Origin: Streptomyces ferrugineus
GTDB lineage: Bacteria > Actinomycetota > Actinomycetes > Streptomycetales > Streptomycetaceae
Direction of reading: 5' to 3'
Length of the DNA: 64,000 bases
Assembly (NCBI RefSeq): GCF_015160855.1
Contig: NZ_CP063373.1
Span: forward strand, 5,394,001-5,458,000
Shown: positions 60,049 through 64,000 of the stretch, one piece after another
Numbering within the stretch: the stretch's first letter is position 1
How the letters are laid out: every line of letters begins with the position of its first letter
Translations under genes and position numbers: made by a program
The notes under the pieces: generated by a model
What the model was told of the DNA's origin: nothing
Database searches by the model: none
What the model saw: only the letters and a program-made list of their open reading frames with translations

Positions 60049-61545
60049 TCATTCAGCCTGCCCGGCATCGCGCCGAGCGGCCGCACGGGTGTGGACGTAC
60101 AGCTTGCGGCGGTCGCCGACGTCGCTCAGGTGCTGCGGCAGCGGGAGCTGGTAGCGCACCGGGCGGCGGTGGTCGGCCAACTGCCGTTCGGGGTTGTAGA
60201 CGCGGTTGAACTTCCACAGCATGCGGGCGAAGTTGGTCTGTCCGCGGGCGAGGTTGGCGCCCAGGACTCGCAGGGCGCCCACCGCGGTCCGCAGGCCCAG
60301 GTGCTTGCGGTTGATGACCGCCTGGGTCTTGACCAGTTCGCGGTAGAAGACGTCCAGGGGGAGGGTGGTGGGCACGACGGCGTGCTGGATGTCGAACAGC
60401 CGGTAGTCGCGGGTGGTGAGCCTGCGGGACTCGGTGTGCCAGATCTCCGTTCCCGGGTATGGCGTCATCACGGTCAGATGGACGATCTCCGGGACGGACA
60501 GGGCGAACTCCCGGACGACGCGGAAGCGTTCCTCGTCCCATGCCGGGTCCACGATCAGGTTGATCGCCACGTTGATGCCGAGCCGGCGTGCCACCTCCAG
60601 CGCACGGAAGTTGTCGTCGGGGCTGACGCGCTTGCGGTAGAGGTCCAGTCCCTCGGCGTCGATGGCCTCCATACCGAGGAACATGTACTTCAGGCCGAGC
60701 CGGGTCCAGCGCTGGAAGACCTCGGTGTTGCGCAGCAGGACATCGCTGCGGGTCTCCAGGTAGTAGCGCTTGCGGATCCTGCGCCGCTCCAGTTCGGCGG
60801 CGATGGCGTCCCCGTGTTCGGGCCGGATGAAGGCGACGTCGTCGACGATGAACACGTTCGGCTCCCGGATGCCCGCCAGCTCCGCTCCGGCCGTCTCCGG
60901 CGAGACCTTGCGGTAGCTGCGGCCATAGAAGGTCCAGGCGGAGCAGAAGGAGCAGTCCCACGGGCAGCCCCGGGTGAACTCGATCGACGCGCACGGATCC
61001 AGTTCCCCGATGAAGTAGCGGCGCCGGTGGCGCATCAGATCGCGTGCCGGTACGGGGCTGTCGATGCCGTGCAGCATCCGCGGTTGAGGGCCATGACCAC
61101 GCAGAGTGACGATCCCCGGTACGCCGTCGACCCCGCCGTCCCGAACCGCCTCCAACAGGGGCACCACGGCCGGTTCCCCTTCACCGCGCACGACCGCGTC
61201 CACGGATCCTTCGGCCTGTTCGAGCACGTCCTCGGCCACGAAGGACACACTGTGCCCGCCGAAGAAGACGAAGCAGTCCGGTAGCGCGCGCTTGGCGGCG
61301 TGGGCGAGGCCGATGGCCTCGGGGATGTTGGCCAGGTAGTTCAGGGACACGCCGAGAGCGTCGGGGCGGAAGGAGGTGATCTCGCGGGCCAGTTCCCTCC
61401 TGCCGGTCACCTGCAGGTCCACGATCCGTACCTCGTGGCCGGCGTCGCGGGCCGCACCGGCCACCCGTTCCAGGCCGAGCGGCTCCAGACGCAGGAAGAT
61501 CTCCGAGTACATCAGGGCGCTGGGGTGGACGAGGAGCAGGCGCAT
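60049..61545 (-). CDS. hpnR: Hopanoid C-3 methylase, B12-binding radical SAM
   Basis: About 498 aa. N-terminal cobalamin-binding domain (LLLVHPSALMYSEIFLRLEP, VFFGGHSVSFVAEDVLEQAE) and a radical SAM domain with CxxxCxxC in FTRGCPWDCSFCSAWTFYGR. YFIGELDPCASIE and FARMLWKFNRVYNPERQLAD match HpnR as I recall it from Methylococcus. It should methylate the C-3 position of hopanoid ring A with methylcobalamin and SAM. ATG 61545 starts directly before the first beta strand. The next gene upstream is a Rieske oxygenase. Confidence 0.85.
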   Translation of the reverse strand: MRLLLVHPSALMYSEIFLRLEPLGLERVAGAARDAGHEVRIVDLQVTGRRELAREITSFRPDALGVSLNYLANIPEAIGLAHAAKRALPDCFVFFGGHSVSFVAEDVLEQAEGSVDAVVRGEGEPAVVPLLEAVRDGGVDGVPGIVTLRGHGPQPRMLHGIDSPVPARDLMRHRRRYFIGELDPCASIEFTRGCPWDCSFCSAWTFYGRSYRKVSPETAGAELAGIREPNVFIVDDVAFIRPEHGDAIAAELERRRIRKRYYLETRSDVLLRNTEVFQRWTRLGLKYMFLGMEAIDAEGLDLYRKRVSPDDNFRALEVARRLGINVAINLIVDPAWDEERFRVVREFALSVPEIVHLTVMTPYPGTEIWHTESRRLTTRDYRLFDIQHAVVPTTLPLDVFYRELVKTQAVINRKHLGLRTAVGALRVLGANLARGQTNFARMLWKFNRVYNPERQLADHRRPVRYQLPLPQHLSDVGDRRKLYVHTRAAARRDAGQAE

Positions 61546-61600
61546 GGTCACCTCGGAGCAGGGCGGACAGGTGTCAAGGGGCGGATGGAGGGCCTCGCTT

Positions 61601-62854
61601 TCAGTCGTCGGGCGGTTCGACGGAGGGCTCCGCGCCGGCGGGGGTGGCCGGTTCTGCCGCATGGCGGCCAGACGCCGACGCGAGACCATCGCCCGGGGCG
61701 GGGCCGCATGCGGCGTTCCTGGGGACAGAGGGGACGCCATTGGTGCGCAGCACCTCGCGGACGTCCAGGATCAGGGGGAACACCTCGTGGTTGCGGTCCT
61801 CGCCCTGTTCCTCCCACGCTCGCTGTTCGGCCTCGACAGCCATGCGGTCCTCAGCGAACACGCGCTCGGTGAAGCGCCTGATGAACGGCCAGGCGAGATC
61901 GAGGATGCCTGGAATCCGGGGTTTCTCGATCATGAGCAGGCCATAGGCGTGGCAGGTTCGCTGCTCGGCGTCCTCGGGCACGTAGGCGGCCCAGAGACAG
62001 TAGGCCGGACGTTCGGCGTTCTCCGGAACCAGGTCGAGTGTCTGGTAGGGGTATTCGGTGCGGATGGTCATGACATCGCGGGAGTCGCTGCCGCCGATCC
62101 CTTCGGCGGCCAGCAGGCCGGCGCTGCGGTTCCGCTTCCCCCCGGCGTGGGTGAACAGGTATGTGGCCTCCACCGACCGCGCACCGGTCCGGTATTCCAG
62201 CAGCTCGGGGCGGAGTTTGCCGACGACGCCACGGTGAAGGAACTGGTGGTTCATGTCGAGGAGGTTCTCGTGCATGAACGAGTAGTGGCAGCGCACGGTC
62301 CGGGAGAAGGTCATGGTCCTGTACTTCGGCGAGCCGAAGGCCGGCAGCTCGGGCAGCGCGGTGACCGCCGCCTTCTCCGGGTCGCCCGGGAACACGAAGA
62401 CCAGGCCGTACGCCTCGCGGACCGGATAGGCGCGCACGCCGCGCGGCGGCCGGCCGTCCCCTTTGGACAGGTACGGGATCTGCGAGATGCGGCCGTCACC
62501 GCGGTAGGCCCAGGCGTGATAGCAGCAGCGGAGCGTCTCGCCGTCCACGACGCCCATGCTCAGCGGCACCTGACGGTGGGCGCACCGGTCCTCCAGCCCG
62601 TAGATGGCGCCGCCCTGCCCCCGGTAGAGCGCGATGCGCTCACCGGCGAACGCGGTTCCCAACACGTGACCGGGGCGCAAGCGCCTGGACAGCGCGACCG
62701 GGTACCAGAAGTCCGGGTTCGCCCCGACCCGCCGAAGATCGATCACGCCGGACCCCGGATCGCCGATGTCCCGGGCCCTGAGGGGCACCTGGCCCCGGCG
62801 GCGAGGGGCCCGCTCCCGTTGAGGTCGGTCTCGGTCATGCTTCTTCCCTCGCAT
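61601..62854 (-). CDS. Rieske [2Fe-2S] oxygenase
   Basis: About 417 aa. The Rieske cluster ligands are CAHRQVPLSMG and LRCCYHAWAY (CxH...CxxH) near residues 90-112. The mononuclear iron site is ENLLDMNHQFLHRGVVG (DxxHxxxxH-like) near residue 195. It resembles aromatic-ring or sterol-type Rieske oxygenases (KshA-like). The stop is 56 bp from the hpnR start on the same strand, so a hopanoid or terpenoid substrate is possible. The N-terminus is uncertain: ATG 62854 gives a basic leader, GTG 62747 (VIDLRRVGANPDFWYP) would begin at the domain. Confidence 0.85.
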   Translation of the reverse strand: MRGKKHDRDRPQRERAPRRRGQVPLRARDIGDPGSGVIDLRRVGANPDFWYPVALSRRLRPGHVLGTAFAGERIALYRGQGGAIYGLEDRCAHRQVPLSMGVVDGETLRCCYHAWAYRGDGRISQIPYLSKGDGRPPRGVRAYPVREAYGLVFVFPGDPEKAAVTALPELPAFGSPKYRTMTFSRTVRCHYSFMHENLLDMNHQFLHRGVVGKLRPELLEYRTGARSVEATYLFTHAGGKRNRSAGLLAAEGIGGSDSRDVMTIRTEYPYQTLDLVPENAERPAYCLWAAYVPEDAEQRTCHAYGLLMIEKPRIPGILDLAWPFIRRFTERVFAEDRMAVEAEQRAWEEQGEDRNHEVFPLILDVREVLRTNGVPSVPRNAACGPAPGDGLASASGRHAAEPATPAGAEPSVEPPDD

Positions 62855-63214
62855 GGACGATGGGGCGGACAGCGGCTCGGACGGTCACACGTCACACCGG
62901 ACACAGCCGCCCGCCGGTACGACAAGTGGGCCCCGCACCTTCATCCTGGTGGCCACCCGCCGTCCTCGCGCTGCCAGCGCGTCCGGGTGGGTGAGCGACC
63001 GGACGACCAGGAACGCCCATGGATCCTCCCGGCGTCACTCCGGTCCCCGACTTGGCGAAGCGTCACTGATGTCGCCCGGCCGACGGCCGCACGGCTCCGC
63101 TCCCGTCGGTCGCGGGCCGGGCGGCGTTCGAGAGTCTCGCCGGCCTCGCGTCGACTACCACGTGTGCGTCCGTACGGGGAGTACAGGAGCAGCCCGCGGG
63201 TCTTGGCTGCGTCC
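62855..63214. other. Intergenic region upstream of the Rieske gene
   Basis: About 360 bp. No convincing gene. It should include the promoter of the Rieske-hpnR unit. Confidence 0.4.
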
Positions 63215-63421
63215 CTATACGGCCTCTTCAGCCTCTCGGCAGGTCGAGCAGGTCAGCTTGCGGGCGGACCGGTCGTGAATCACCTTGCCGGGGTTGGCCG
63301 GCTCACGTAGTTGCTTGGCCTCGGTGCGCACATGGGTCGCGCATACGCCCGCCCCACACACGCTGCAGACGGCTACTGCGGCGACCGTCTGTCCCTGCTG
63401 GTCGCATTCGAAGCAGTTCAT
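63215..63421 (-). CDS. DUF2180 small zinc-binding protein
   Basis: About 68 aa. CxxC pairs in MNCFECDQQG, AVCSVCGAGVCATHV and LTCSTCREAEEAV indicate two zinc sites. DUF2180 proteins are small actinobacterial proteins of unknown role. Confidence 0.88.
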   Translation of the reverse strand: MNCFECDQQGQTVAAVAVCSVCGAGVCATHVRTEAKQLREPANPGKVIHDRSARKLTCSTCREAEEAV

Positions 63422-63747
63422 GTGCGACTGACCCTTCAGTCAGCGGCTGTGAGAGGTTCACATCACACCTCCCAGCTGGGCGAGTCCCCCGACGGGAGCA
63501 TCCGAAACGGCTGCGGAGTCCGGCCCGTCATGCTCGCCCCCCGCCCACTCGACGGCGCCCAGCCGGGCGGTGCGACGACCGGGAAGCCCGCGCTCTGCCC
63601 GGGTATGTGTGTCGACCGGGAACATGAGACGGACGCCGACAGCGCACGAGCGTCACGCGTGATGGCACGAAGCTTCACCCACGTCTGGCTCATGATCGCT
63701 CCGCCCGTGGTGCGGCAGCCGGTGGGCGACACGAGAGTGGAGGTTCG
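63422..63747. other. Intergenic region between divergent small genes
   Basis: About 325 bp between the DUF2180 and DUF6186-like genes. No gene or repeat recognised. Confidence 0.4.
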
Positions 63748-63984
63748 GTGACGGAGCATCCGGTGATCGGGTACCTCGTCTGGGCGGTGCTGTTCGGCGC
63801 CCTGTTCGCCTGGGAGGGCGTGGCCCTGGTCCGAACGGGTGACGGTTTTCCGACCCTCAGTGATGCCCTGCGCGCGGTGATGCGCTACCCGTTCGGGCGA
63901 TGGGCGCTGTTCGCACTGTGGCTGTGGTTCGGCTGGCACACCTTCGTCCGTGGCTGGCACTTCCTGCTCCGGGACGCACCGTGA
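63748..63984 (+). CDS. Small membrane protein, DUF6186-like
   Basis: About 78 aa with two hydrophobic helices (VIGYLVWAVLFGALFAWEGV, WALFALWLWFGWHTFVRGWH). It matches a small actinobacterial family that I recall as DUF6186. GTG start with GGAGG upstream. Confidence 0.8.
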   Translation: MTEHPVIGYLVWAVLFGALFAWEGVALVRTGDGFPTLSDALRAVMRYPFGRWALFALWLWFGWHTFVRGWHFLLRDAP

Positions 63985-64000
63985 CAGCGTTCCACCAGTC

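Noticed and set aside
1..64000. tRNA, rRNA and riboswitch structures
   Set aside because: No convincing cloverleaf, rRNA segment or known riboswitch core was recognised by eye; a covariance-model scan would be decisive.

Overview
The window is high-GC DNA with strong third-position G/C bias, frequent GTG starts and gene families typical of Streptomyces: a conservon, DUF574 methyltransferases, HpnR, DUF2180, LtrA, a secreted PL1 lyase, SpoIIE-type phosphatases and WYL regulators. It looks like accessory or arm-proximal chromosome: stand-alone enzymes and regulators, few housekeeping genes, and many broken genes next to insertion sequences. I saw no rRNA, tRNA, CRISPR array or prophage.

Layout. 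1-10 kb: a family-5 solute-binding protein behind a Zur-like box; a WYL regulator divergent from a PhnB-like protein; a GrpB-family gene broken by an IS5-type element; a pentapeptide-repeat membrane protein; a membrane SpoIIE phosphatase; gap and a GlxA-type regulator. 10-20 kb: a GNAT enzyme and a histidine phosphatase; two tandem secreted beta-propeller-like proteins; a rearranged sugar-utilisation remnant (permease fused to a glycosidase tail, then a glycoside hydrolase 3 gene with an inverted middle); LtrA; a VOC protein; a pectate lyase with a likely LacI-type operator upstream. 20-27 kb: DUF574 methyltransferase, AraC regulator, DHFR-like reductase, decayed IS630 element, lipoprotein, TetR, CGNR regulator, and an EamA exporter with a cysteine-rich tail. 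27.8-31.7 kb: a coupled pair of a large P-loop NTPase and a membrane-anchored periplasmic-binding-like receptor, the best candidate here for an undescribed system. 31.7-40.4 kb: SDR and MDR reductases, a P450, and a complete conservon (cvnA-B-C-D plus a CYP157-like P450 lacking the ExxR arginine) with a divergent AraC regulator. A motif of about 25 bp is shared by the two divergent promoter regions here.

40.4-50.7 kb is the most damaged part: SDR and saccharopine-dehydrogenase remnants, a solute-binding protein running into an IS5 remnant, a second IS5 remnant, an intact 836-bp IS5-type element with a CTAG target duplication, several VOC-fold genes, an ArsR regulator with a three-half-site operator next to a secreted protein, and a GNAT-HbpS chimera. 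50.7-64 kb: a small gene broken in a G-run, STAS protein, mycothiol-dependent isomerase family protein, MarR, an aminoglycoside phosphotransferase-like kinase, an ABC-F ribosome-protection-type ATPase behind a probable attenuation leader (short uORF plus hairpin), a secreted metzincin, an ECF sigma/membrane anti-sigma pair, DUF4239, a hopanoid C-3 methylase (hpnR) next to a Rieske oxygenase, DUF2180 and a DUF6186-like protein.

All identifications are from reading the sequence and recalled family motifs; no searches were run. Start codons were chosen from ribosome binding sites and family N-termini where possible, and uncertain choices are flagged.
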